Below, piece by piece: positions 1 to 9,826 of a stretch of 18,054 bases of DNA. The position numbers were made by a program, and so were the translations under genes. Source of the stretch: Obelidium mucronatum (lineage: Eukaryota; Chytridiomycota; Chytridiomycetes; Chytridiales; Chytriomycetaceae); contig JAIVFH010000477.1 in NCBI GenBank assembly GCA_025765595.1, positions 1 through 18,054 on the forward strand. Reading direction: 5' to 3'. Each line of letters starts with the position of its first letter. Positions within the stretch are counted from its first letter, which is position 1. The notes under the pieces were generated by a model that had not been told where the DNA came from, did no database searches, and saw only the letters and a list, made by a program, of their open reading frames with translations.

Positions 1-37
1 AGTAATGATGTTGCTGTTTTTTTCCAATAAAAAAAAC

Positions 38-3000
38 ATGTCGTTCTTCCAAAAGTCGCTCCACGATTTGATTCGAGGAATTCGCGCCAATGCGGCGAAC
101 GAAGACCGATATATACGAGCGTGTTTGGATGAAATCAGGAGCGAAGTCAAGAAAACGGATTTGGATGTGAAGGCGGTTGCTGTTGCCAAGCTGTTCTACG
201 TGAGCGTCTTTGTCCCAGTGAAGAGCAATCAACCAATTCACTCACTCCCCCACTTGCTCATTTAGCTGCATATGCTGGGCTTTGATATGGGATGGGCTGC
301 GTTTCATGTGGTTGAAGTGATGTCTTCACATGTTCTCACTCACAAGAGAATTGGATACATTGCTGCTGCCATTTCGTTCAGACAAGACACGAACGTTCTT
401 ATGCTTTGTACCAATTTGATCAAGAAGGTGTGTGGTTGTTGATGCCAGAAGGGCTGAAGGGACTCGCCTATTTTTTTAAAGTTGACTGTTTCGATACAGG
501 ACTTGAACTCAAACAAATACCTGGAAACAGCGCTTGCTCTCAACGGTCTTTGTACAATTGTGACCCCTGATTTAGGTCGTGACCTTTCTCCAGACTTGAT
601 TGCAATGATGAACCACTCCCGACCATATATCAGAAAGAGAGTGATTTTGTGCCTGTACAAAGTCTTTTTAAAGTATCCAGAGGCATTGAGAGTTGCTTAT
701 GGGAGCCTAAAGTCGCGTTTAGACGATTCCGATCCTTGTGAGTGCTTTTGTTTTTTAATGCGAGTAATTTATAAAGCCCACCACAGCGGTCGTGTCTGCT
801 GCCGTTAATGTCGTTTGTGAGCTGGCGAGAAAGAATCCTAAAAGCTACCTTCCTCTTGCCCCACAATTGTTTACTATTCTGACCACGTCCACCAACAACT
901 GGCTGCTGATCAAGATTGTAAAATTGGTGATTAAAATCTCTATTTATTTAATTAACGGTTATAAAATGCTAATGGAAGCTTGTCTTTTTTTCGCTTAGTT
1001 TGGCGCATTATGCCCGTTAGAACCACGGTTAATCAAGAAGCTTATTCCTCCAATCACAAACCTGATTCAAACCACATCTGCCATGTCTCTTGCGTATGAA
1101 TGTATTCTTACAGCAATCACTGGTGGTATGATCACCCCTGAGTCGGCTGAAGTTGGCAACGCAGCAGTAGATGGTGCGAATGCAACTCTTGGAAAATCGG
1201 CATCCAACAGCGCCGGAGGGGATGCCATCGAATCAGTCTTGACAAAAGCGTGTGTTCGAAAGCTCAAGGAGTTTATTTCAGAAAACGACCAGAATTTAAA
1301 GTATCTTGGTCTGTTTGCCTTGTGTAAGTTGCTTCCTTTGAGGCCACATGCTGTTGGAGAGCATCGGGCTATTATTTTGGAATGCTTGGAGGATCGCGAC
1401 AGTAGTATCCGCATGAGAGCTTTGGAGTTGGTGTCCGCCATGATTACCAAAAAAAGTGTCATGGTGATTGTTACGCACTTGTTGAAGCAAATCGACCCCT
1501 CTAATGCTGTCGCGGCTGACGTTGCGGTTGCTGAGGAGGATAATCACCATCAGCCAACAAGCTCCAACCTGACCATTTCAAGTGACAGCGGTTATGCGCA
1601 GCAAGTTATTCACCGTATTCTCGACGTTTGCTCCAAGGACACATATGCCATTGTGATTGACTACGAATGGTACATTTCTGTCATGATTGCGTGTGTGAAA
1701 ATTCGAGGTGTCGGGAAAGTTGGAGAACGTGTTGCTGAGCAGTTGGTGGATTTATGTGTTCGGGTTCCGGAGCTGCGTGCCTTTGCTGTGGATAACTTGG
1801 TATGTCAGTTTTGGCTTTTGGGGTTTTTAGTATTTCTTACATCCTGGTCTACTAGATGGATTTAATTCTGGACGAAACTTTCTTGAAGTCTACTGCTTGG
1901 GAGAAAAATAACACCGATGTTTTATTTGCGGCAGCTTGGATTGTTGGGGAATATGCCAGTCTTGTGTCTACACCGAAGGAACTTATCGGATACTTGGTTG
2001 ACTCGAAGATCAGTTCCCTTCCCTCCACCGTTCAAAGTGCATATGTTCAAGCCGCATTGAAAGTTTATGCAGCCTGGATCGCTGGTAGAACCAAAAAAGA
2101 AACAGCCGACGACTTGCTGGTTCTGAATGAACACAATGAATCCGAAGAAGGAAAACTTCGACTTATTAGTAAGCAGGAGTTTGAAGAAGTGACTGAAAGT
2201 TTAATGGATGGAATGGCGGCCTTATGTGCAAGCATCGATCTGGAAGTCCAAGAGCGGGTATGTTAACTACTACGGTTGCTTTTCCTATAATTTACCTAAC
2301 CTTTTCTGAGTAAGGCATCGACGTCGCTTCAAATCTTAGGCCTCATTAAAGACCTTACTGCGGATGAGCCAGTCGACGACAGCACTGGCTGGATTATTCC
2401 AGCGCACGCTTTGGACCTCTGTGCTCTGTTTGCAGGAGAACTCAAACCTGTTAATCCCCAAGCCCAATCGCTGCTTCCACTTCCGGAGGGGCTTGATTTG
2501 GATGCATGGATCCACGACCCTGAACCTGATTTGATCTCTGGCGGGTCTGTTTTTGAACAAGATGTTGAAGATTCTTTGGAGTTGGCCCAAGATGAGGTAG
2601 AGTTTGGCTACGGCGGTGACAACAACCAAAACAAGGCGACGGCAAATGTTGAACGAGTTGGCTTTTCTGGGGCCGAAAGAAAGAAGAATGATCCATATTA
2701 TTTGGGCCAAGCAAAGGCTGTCGAAGACGAAGAAGGTATGCAAAACTTTGGTCTCGCCGTTACGCGGTTTTAACTGATGCAACTTTTACTCAGCTCCAGC
2801 CCCAGCTCCAAAGAAAAAAGTGGTTAAAGTAGTCAAGAAGCCTGTCGCTCCTCGCGCCGCTCCCAAGCCAGACTTGTTCAATCTGTCATCCAAGCCGCGT
2901 ACACAATATGCCATTAATCGTGACGACGAACTTCCCACTGGCATTGTTTCTCAGAGTACAAGTCGAAAGGTCAGAGAAGAAGTTGATGCCGATACTCTTG

Positions 3001-4266
3001 CAGTCAGAAGCGTGGATCTTACAGCGCCTGTTCCTCCATCGGCTGGCGTGAATCGTCTTGGATGGGAAGTGGGCAGAGCTACATTGTTGACTGAAGATAC
3101 CCCTCAGTTGAAAAACGTTGGAGTTGAGGTTGTTCGGAAAATCAAGAAGGTGGTGAAGGTGAAAAAGGGAAGCGATGGTCCAACAACGGAAACGCCTGAC
3201 AACTCTGAAAAAAAGAAAAGAGTTGTGGTGGTGAAAAGAGCTCCTGGTGCTGGAGCTTCTTCGTCTCCGTCCGCTGGGCCTCAGGTTCCCAAGTCAGTGG
3301 AAGTTAACAGCATTGTTTCTGCAACATCGAATGTGGAGATCCTCCCTGACATGAACACAGAAGCCTTACCAAACATCACAACCTCAAGCTATGAAACCAA
3401 GCAACCCGAAGAAATTGTGTCATTGCCAACTTTCCGTACTTGTGTGGAAAACGATGAAGTAGTATTTGGCTTTGACTGGTATTCACACGGGCTTGTGTCT
3501 CCAGGAACTATTTGCTTATCTGTCTGTCTGGTTATTTTCAACAAGTCAGAGGGAGAGGAAATGAAGAACTTGAGTTTCACAATTGCGAATCACGAGTCTG
3601 TGGTGGTTTCCTCATTGAATGGTACAAGTGTGTTGACTGTTCAAAACTTGGGAGCAATCCCGCCTCAAGGGTTTGGTATAGTGTTGATGAACGTGGCGAT
3701 TCGAAGTGGGTTAGGAGGTGGATTGCAACCGCGCTGCATTGAAGGGGCTTGTAATGCCGAGGTTAGTCTTATCCAGGTGATTGTTTATAAGGCGTTAATT
3801 CGGTCAATAGATTGGCGAGGCAAAGCTGTACCCATTCACGATCGTTCTTCCAACCACTATCAATTTGATTCCAGATTTCCGAATTCCACCAGCTTCATTT
3901 GCCGAATGCCTATCCAATCAACTCAACTTTCCTCATTCTTCTGCATTCCAGTTCCCAGTTTCTTCTGTGGAAGATTTTTCAGAAATTGTCAAGAACTTGG
4001 CGTCACGCTTGAGGTTGTTGGTTGTTGAAGAAGTGCCTCTTGCGGCTTCTGTCTATGGAAAGAGTGTTGGGGCTGCTGGGGTTCACGTTGCAGGGTTGAT
4101 TAAGGCGCGAGCGAAAGCAAAGCCTGTGAACAGCATGATCAAGAGTGCCGCCGCTTCGTCTTCTGCAGGCAGTGGCGGCATTATTTCTGTTGAGTTGAAG
4201 AGTGGGGATGCCGGACTGATTGATGTGCTGATTGAGGAAGTCAACGAGTTTTCCCTGACTCTCTGA
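38..4266 (+). CDS. APL5: AP-3 complex subunit delta (large adaptin), 9 exons, about 1249 aa
   Basis: Large subunit of the AP-3 clathrin-adaptor-like complex, which sorts cargo from Golgi/endosomes to the vacuole or lysosome. The N-terminus (SLHDLIRGIRA, then SFRQDTNVLMLCTNLIKK, VFLKYPEALR, SAAVNVVCELARKNPK, TSTNNWLLIKIVKL) follows the animal delta-adaptin trunk closely. Residues 1 to about 640 are the HEAT-like trunk. NDPYYLG (about 760-766) precedes a Lys/Val-rich hinge with three basic clusters (about 782-791, 890-900, 915-924). The last 250 residues look like the appendage region. Introns by frame: 200-265, 428-499, 738-786, 927-998, 1800-1855, 2258-2314, 2736-2793, 3762-3810; each join preserves frame and homology. 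Start 38 is chosen because homology begins there; an in-frame ATG at 5 would add 11 residues. The gene is convergent with the ankyrin gene, 53 bp apart. Confidence 0.95.
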
Positions 4267-4274
4267 GATGAAAT

Positions 4275-4280
4275 AATAAA
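4275..4280 (+). terminator. Candidate polyadenylation signal AATAAA
   Basis: AATAAA lies 8 bp past the AP-3 delta stop, inside the 53-bp gap (4267-4319) that separates it from the convergent ankyrin gene. Position and motif fit a poly(A) signal; there is no transcript evidence. Confidence 0.45.
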
Positions 4281-4319
4281 CCGGAATTCAACTATATTTT
4301 AAGTGAAACAGAACTGATC

Positions 4320-6032
4320 TCAATCCTTTCGATTTTGAAGTTGCTTCAAGACATATCCATCCCGAACAGTTAAATCGCTTCTTCCATCCTTAACTAATAA
4401 ATCCACTATTTCCCAATGCCCGTTCCTAGCAGCCGCCCGCAACGCGTAACACTCGTTGGCCCGAGGGTCAACTAAATCCTCAGGGCATTCCAATAACCGT
4501 TTCACAACTTTAACATGTCCATACTCGCACGCGAGGCGTAAACAAGCATTATCGAACGCGCCAGGATCAACCGCAGGATCTTGGAGTAACCTCTCTACAA
4601 TGTCAAAATGTCCACGCTCACAAGCGTTTCGGATCGCCAGGTTATCGAGAGCAGAGGGGTCAACAATATCGCTTTGAGTATCGAGTAAAATATTAACTAT
4701 TTGTGTGTATCCATGACTAGAAGCGTATCGGATTGCTTGGTTGTTTTGGGCAGACGGATCAATATTCTCAAAAGCGTGAACAACAAGTAGTTCAAGAAGG
4801 TCAGGGTGGTTATTTTCACATGCAATTAGAAAGGATTCTGTAAGGTCTTCAGAGGCGAGTGAAGGGAGATTCGCTATTGTGGGTGTTGGTGATGGGATTA
4901 GCAGTAAAGTGGCGATTTGGAGGTGCCCGTGCTCGCAGCATTGATGAAACGAAGTGGCCACATCCTTGAGAGAGAATTCAATGGGCTGAGTGAGAAGAAA
5001 TTTGACCATGGCGAGCTGATTTTGCTCAATGGCTGGCCCTATTTTAATCGCACTGAGGACTGCAGGACGAAACTCAATAAGACGCTGCAGAATTTCAACA
5101 CGACCGTTTCCAATCGCTAGATTAATGATTCCAGTTATTGGCCCTAAATCGCGTTTTTCTGGGTGTAAAGTGTGATTTTGGAGAAGGAGTTCCACTTGGC
5201 TCAAATTTCCGTTTTTACAAGAGACTGAGAGCAAATTATTGAAAGAGATTGTTTGATTCACGTTCTGGCTATCCAGTTCATGAAGAAGCTGGCCGACGAT
5301 CATGGTTCTGTTATGGTCACAAGCTTGGAATAAAGATTCGTCCAGAGGGAGTCGTATTGAATTCTTCTTTGCAGTAGACAAGATGGCTTCAATGACGCCA
5401 CTGTGGCCGCAAGTCGCAGCCAGCTGTAGGCCCTGCGACAAAAGGGAATAAGGGAGCTTGTTGTTGTTTTCAGAGCAGAGTCTTTGCACAAATTCCAGAG
5501 CGCCATTCATGCATGCCCATTTGAAGGAATACTCCACGTCGCGCTGGGGATTTAACCCTGCTTCGGCAGCAATGATAAGAGCTTCCTCCATTTGTTTAAC
5601 AAAGGCAACTGGCAGCACCTCAAGGTCGCTGTCTCCTTCATCGACTGGAACGCCGCAGACACGGTCGTGAGAGCTTTTGATCCACAGCCATGTTTCCACT
5701 GAGAACCCTTTGGCAGCCACGCAGGCAGCAATGTAGAAGGTTCCCAAACGCATCCACTCCAGATGGCCATCCATTCCATCAGTGTCTTCGCAGTCTCGGC
5801 TTTGAAAGAATGTCTTTAAATTCGCAGAGGCAAATGCAAAGCTGGCCTTGAACAAAAGCGATTGTTGATGCCAGTGTTTACAGAGTCTTGACAGACGGAC
5901 GGCATCTGTTAACACCACTTTAAAAAGATTGACAGATACGACTTCAAGAATATTGCGTGCAAGAACCGTGGGGGTGCAGCCATTGTGCGACTTCAGCCGC
6001 AAGATCAAAGGTGAAAACTTGCATTCATCCAC
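4320..6032 (-). CDS. Ankyrin-repeat protein, possible F-box-like N-terminus, about 570 aa
   Basis: A single long open frame without introns. From about residue 145 to the end it is built of ankyrin-like units; the clearest are the last four (NLAIRNACERGHFDIVERLL, ACLRLACEYGHVKVVKRLL, YALRAAARNGHWEIVDLLV), with Asp-Pro-rich connecting loops. Ankyrin repeats bind proteins, so the partner cannot be read from sequence. Residues 20-60 (TPTVLARNILEV to LSRLCKHWHQ) faintly resemble an F-box, which would make it a ubiquitin-ligase adaptor; that is a guess. The 5' end is a problem: the frame is open from a TGA at 6051-6053, but the first in-frame ATG is at 5774 (Met-87). Position 6032 is GTG, and a TTTAG acceptor sits exactly there, so an upstream exon is likely. 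The gene is divergent from the next one, 142 bp away. Confidence 0.82.
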   Translation of the reverse strand: MDECKFSPLILRLKSHNGCTPTVLARNILEVVSVNLFKVVLTDAVRLSRLCKHWHQQSLLFKASFAFASANLKTFFQSRDCEDTDGMDGHLEWMRLGTFYIAACVAAKGFSVETWLWIKSSHDRVCGVPVDEGDSDLEVLPVAFVKQMEEALIIAAEAGLNPQRDVEYSFKWACMNGALEFVQRLCSENNNKLPYSLLSQGLQLAATCGHSGVIEAILSTAKKNSIRLPLDESLFQACDHNRTMIVGQLLHELDSQNVNQTISFNNLLSVSCKNGNLSQVELLLQNHTLHPEKRDLGPITGIINLAIGNGRVEILQRLIEFRPAVLSAIKIGPAIEQNQLAMVKFLLTQPIEFSLKDVATSFHQCCEHGHLQIATLLLIPSPTPTIANLPSLASEDLTESFLIACENNHPDLLELLVVHAFENIDPSAQNNQAIRYASSHGYTQIVNILLDTQSDIVDPSALDNLAIRNACERGHFDIVERLLQDPAVDPGAFDNACLRLACEYGHVKVVKRLLECPEDLVDPRANECYALRAAARNGHWEIVDLLVKDGRSDLTVRDGYVLKQLQNRKD

Positions 6033-6174
6033 TAAAGTAAACTCGAAAACTCATTAAACATCAGAAGCATCCGAGCTTCCTTGTAACAGAACTAGGGATT
6101 TATAGAACAGCGCAAGTGAAGTGAGGTGCTAGTTTTCCATCGGACTTGGGGAATCGAATAATTGTCATTCAAAA
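6033..6174. promoter_or_regulatory. Divergent intergenic region, shared promoter zone
   Basis: 142 bp between the ankyrin gene (leftward) and the signal-peptide protein (rightward). It must hold both start regions. I see no clear TATA box; an AT-rich TTTATAGA stretch is near 6100. On the minus strand it also contains short ATG frames and a possible 61-bp intron (6032-6092). Confidence 0.5.
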
Positions 6175-6951
6175 ATGAAAACACTCTTTCTTCTGGTGCT
6201 ACTGGAATCATTCTTAACAGTTATTCGCGCTCAGTCATTATCAGCCTCACCCGACTCATTGCCGTCAGCCAATGGTATTCCTGCCACCGTGACTATGGAT
6301 AGCCAACAAAGTCTAATCATTATTCAACTTAGAAGCTCGCAATATTTATGGTTTCAGCGTGTGTTCGGCATTTTGCACTGTGACTTCATTAATGGGAGTG
6401 CCGAAGATATCAGATATGATCATGACGAATCTGATAGCAGTTTACACGGATCAAACTGAAGCAAGCCAACCCACCACGCGAAGCATATATTCTAATTTCA
6501 TGGATCAATTGAATGAAAATAAAATGAGCTGTGAGCGCGTTCTTCAGTGTTTCAGTCACTCTGCCAACGACAATGTAGATCCACAAGAGGTATAAAAACA
6601 GCGATATTGTAATCATCTAAGCTTCTTTTGCTCAAGAAAATATATTTGGCTCATAATGAGACCGAATCCGTACCTTTCATTGAACCCCTTTTCGAAATGA
6701 ACGAGTATCTGGCACCAAAGTCAGAACAACAGACCATCGACAACGATTCGAACCGTTCAAAAGACGTTGAAAGAATTTTGGAGGCAGAAAAAAGACGCGT
6801 TTTACACAGGATAAGGGGTTTGCCATTCTCGCGAGTTGAACCTGAATCGCAAAATGGGGAGAAACTGTCCAAAGAAGCTGAAAGTCTGGCTGTTCAATTA
6901 GTATTTATCCTAATTGGGATTGGTCTTGTGGTTATGGGTCCACCAATGTGA
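6175..6951 (+). CDS. Unrecognised secreted or membrane protein, 3 exons, about 223 aa
   Basis: I do not recognise a family. It starts with a good signal peptide (MKTLFLLVLLESFLTVIRAQ, 1-20). Introns at 6275-6332 (GTATTC..TTAG, 58 bp) and 6590-6636 (GTATAA..CAAG, 47 bp) join three frames into one without a stop. The mature part has four cysteines, at about 44 and 48 (CSAFC) and 100 and 106 (CERVLQC), suggesting one or two disulphides. It carries two N-glycosylation sequons (HNETE, SNRSK), a charged stretch with a KRR and possible short helix near 170, and a hydrophobic tail from about 203 (LAVQLVFILIGIGLVVMG) ending almost at the stop. That tail fits a C-terminal membrane anchor or GPI signal. 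The first intron could be placed differently, so residues 33-36 are the least certain. An AATAAA follows at 6983. Confidence 0.62.
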
Positions 6952-6982
6952 TTGTTGATGGACTTTATGATAACATTAACCC

Positions 6983-6988
6983 AATAAA
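6983..6988 (+). terminator. Candidate polyadenylation signal AATAAA
   Basis: AATAAA 32 bp after the stop of the unrecognised secreted protein, in the 43-bp gap to the convergent alkaline phosphatase gene. Transcript ends would overlap the neighbour's 3' coding end. Confidence 0.45.
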
Positions 6989-6994
6989 AAGAAA

Positions 6995-9573
6995 CTAGAG
7001 AAAAATAGCACCAGTAACAATGTTTAAGAGAGAAAATCCAAGAGCAGAAGCAGCGTTAGCAATAATGTTTCCTGGCTTGTTGGCGGTCGTAGACGCGGTG
7101 GTGGCACCATAGCCGGTGGTGACGGTAACAGTAGCAGTAGCAGTCGCCGGAGAGCCTGTGGTGACAGTAACTGTAGCCGTAGGAGTGGCAGAATATCCTG
7201 TAGTGACAGTAACAGTAGCGGTAGCCGAATAACCTGTGACAGTTGTAGTGGCAGTGTAGGCAGCACAAGTCGACGAAGCTGGAACTACATCTGGTTTGTC
7301 ACCCAAACCAAGAGCATCGGCAATTGCAAAGAAGAGATCGGTGTTATCCATAACTTTCGCGCAAGAAGCTGCAACAGGTCCATAGCAATACAAATCAACG
7401 GCTTGAAGGGAGTGAACTGATTGAGCCTCTTCATGGGCAAGGTTAGAAGTTCTGATTAACCCAAGACCTTCGACTGAATCACTTTCATCAGGGAAAACAA
7501 CTTGGCCTTTAACATCATGAAACCCTAATTCTGTCTGGTTCTTCAAGACACTAGGCTTACGGACCAATGGGTTTTGGCCCTTAACTGGCTTCTTGAACTC
7601 AAAGTTTTCAACGTGGTTCAAAGTATCAACCTTGCCTGCCGCCAAGCGGTATCGGGCGTCTTTGAACTTGGTTGGGAGACCATTTTCGTCAAGAATATTA
7701 TCTGGCCATCCGGCATCTTGATAGACTCCAACAGCCGTGCGCTGTTCAGCTTGTAGAACGGCTTTGTCCGTGAGGGTGTTTGGTTTTCCATCCACACCCA
7801 CAGAATCATCGTTGGTCTTGAACTTTCTAAAGAGACCCAAGTCTACGGATCCATAAACGTCAAAAGCTTGAGAGTGATCGGCAGTGAGGAAGATAGCCGT
7901 TTCTTTGGCTGATGGAAGATTACGAACAGCATGGAGCGTGCGGTCCAGTTCAAGCAAATCAGCCAATCCACGGTCGTAGCTGAAATAAATGGATGGAGTT
8001 AAAATAATGACAGCATATAGCTGAATTATGAATACTTACTCAAGTGGGTGCATTGCCTTGTCAATGGATGCTGCTTCAGACATCAAAAACCAGCCGTCCT
8101 TGCACTTCTTTTCCATAATTTCAATGGCTTTCAGTGTCATCTCTTCAAGACCCGGCTGGTCTGACGCTGTTGTCTTGTCATTCTTTGGTCCAGAGTTTGG
8201 GTTGACCTTGAGGCCCTCTAAATTGAAGGTTCGTTCGTACCAAGTATCCATATGCTGAGCCGCAAAAATTCCAAGAACTGGACCTGAAGTAACTCCTTTG
8301 AGATCGGTTTTGGAGTGAACGACATTGTAGCCAGCAGTCTTGAATTGGGCATACAAGTCCGAACTGTTTAAGGACTTGATTCCAGAGAAACGCTCACCAC
8401 CACCACCAAACATAACATCTGGCTTCACTGCTGGGCCCCATGGCATTGATTCTCCCTGGACCGCCCAAGTGTTGGTTGCCTTGTCTGTTTGCTTCCAGTG
8501 TTTAAAACCGTTCAATGCCTGGTCAGCAATGATGTCTCCTTGACCACGAGAACGAGTGTGGGAGTAAAACGCAGCCGGTGTCGCGTCAACAATTGAGGCA
8601 GTACTGACGACTCCAATACACATTCCTGGTCGAACGCGGCGAATCACTTCAGTGATAATTTCCACCTTTGGGTCGTCCAAGTCATCACCAGTTGTAGTGT
8701 CAGCGTACACGTTCAGCGTGTTTACCCATCCCTATATTCCAAATTTCAATTTCAATATTATTGCTTAATTTAGAAACACGAGATCTACAACCAACCTTTT
8801 GACCAGATGAATAAGTGGCAGCAGAGTTGGCAGAGTCAGTAATAATCGAGTCAAGACCATTGGTTGAGATCTTTCCCATGGCATCCCATTTTTCCATTTC
8901 AAGGAATCCATCCCCCTTGCTAAATTTTCCAAACTTTGTGTTTCGCGACAAGTAACGAGCCGCACTGATCATTGTTGGGGCCATACCATCTCCAATAAAA
9001 AGAAGCGCGTTCTTGACTTTTCGGGTGGAGGAACCTTTCACAGTCCACACGGCTTTGACCTTTTCGGAACCAGCGGATAGTTCGACAGTGTAGTCGCCTG
9101 ACTTTGGAAGAGATACAAAACGCCATGAAGCACGTGCAACAGTAAAGGCTGTCTTTTTCCCCAAGTTGTTGGCTTCTTGGTCGGCATAGTAGTTTGAAGT
9201 GTAGTTGGAAAGGTATGGAGCTTTTGGCGCTTCAACAAGAACGTCCTTGTATTCCTTGCCGTTAATTGTGAGCTTAAGTTTTGAGAGGTCTGGAACTTCT
9301 GCTTTGTCACCCTCTGCGTGAAGTTCAATGGATATGTCAAATTTCTGGAAAAAAAAGGAATTCAATCAAAGAAGGAATATAATTATGCGCGTATTTGAAT
9401 AGTACCTGGCCCGCTAGGAACTCAGCTCCGTCAACTGGAGATAAGGCAAGGTTGGAGCCGCGGGGAAGTGCGCGAAAACGGCTTTTTTGTCCAGTTGAAG
9501 GAGTGGATGGATCAATCGCTGCAAGGACGCCGGATGCCACTGTGGCAAGAATCAACAATGATTTGATTTGCAT
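6995..9573 (-). CDS. Secreted alkaline phosphatase with Thr-rich stalk and GPI-type tail, 4 exons, 797 aa
   Basis: Metal-dependent phosphomonoesterase of the alkaline phosphatase family, probably releasing phosphate at the cell surface. Introns: 9345-9405, 8732-8795, 7980-8039. Signal peptide 1-18; an extra beta-rich region 57-165; catalytic core from about 167. Visible active-site residues by alignment to E. coli PhoA from memory: metal ligand D175 in LFIGDGM; nucleophile S227 in TDSANSAA; D288/T290 in VDATPAA; phosphate-binding R301; E458, D463, K464 and H467 in EAASIDKAMH; D504-H505 in TADHSQ; H659 near the end of the core. D288 and K464 match the E. coli type rather than the His found in mammalian enzymes. 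Residues 712-768 are Thr/Ala/Val repeats. The hydrophobic tail 776-797 suggests a GPI signal. It is longer than most family members because of the N-terminal region and stalk. Confidence 0.94.
7113..7258. repeat. 42-bp tandem repeat coding for the alkaline phosphatase stalk
   Basis: Units begin (plus strand) at 7113, 7155 and 7197 with CCTGTGGTGACAGTAAC-like sequence, two at exactly 42 bp, then one of 36 bp from 7197 and a degenerate partial copy from 7233. On the coding strand a unit gives about 14 residues (TATVTVTTGYSATP). All units keep frame (42 and 36 are multiples of three), as expected for selection on length-variable coding repeats. Confidence 0.85.
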
Positions 9574-9826
9574 AATTGATAGTGATAACAGTTTGTTGTC
9601 GGTATGGCTTCAGAGTTGCTTATGCTATTGCACCTTTTCGTTTTTACAAGAAGGGAATTGATATTTGCTCATTCATTTATACACTGTTGATTCTATTAAA
9701 AGAAATAGAAGTATACGCGTGCAACTTTATCAGCTAAGGGCACGCTCAAGAACGGGTATTTTTAGAACCAATCCCGTATTGCTACCAACGGTAGAACAAA
9801 AGGAAGGAATTTGAGAAAATTTTACT
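9574..9826. promoter_or_regulatory. Intergenic region: alkaline phosphatase promoter and ADE2 3' end
   Basis: 253 bp, the largest gap in the window. Both flanking genes point left, so it should hold the ADE2 terminator and the phosphatase promoter. I looked for the yeast Pho4 site CACGTG and see none; the nearest is ATACGCGTGC at about 9714. No clear AATAAA on the minus strand. Nothing else recognisable. Confidence 0.4.

Noticed and set aside
5..37. AP-3 delta start at the upstream ATG (position 5)
   Set aside because: In frame, but the added residues come from an A/T-rich leader without homology; the adaptin similarity starts at ATG 38. It cannot be fully excluded.
1067..1462. 131-codon minus-strand frame inside AP-3 delta
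   Set aside because: Antisense shadow of an exon with strong adaptin homology; low-complexity Ala/Ser content only reflects the coding strand.
7113..7258. CRISPR-like array
   Set aside because: Repeats are contiguous with no unique spacers and lie in frame within a coding exon.
9700..9730. Pho4-type CACGTG element for the alkaline phosphatase promoter
   Set aside because: Only an imperfect ACGCGTGC is present; no exact core site in 9574-9826.
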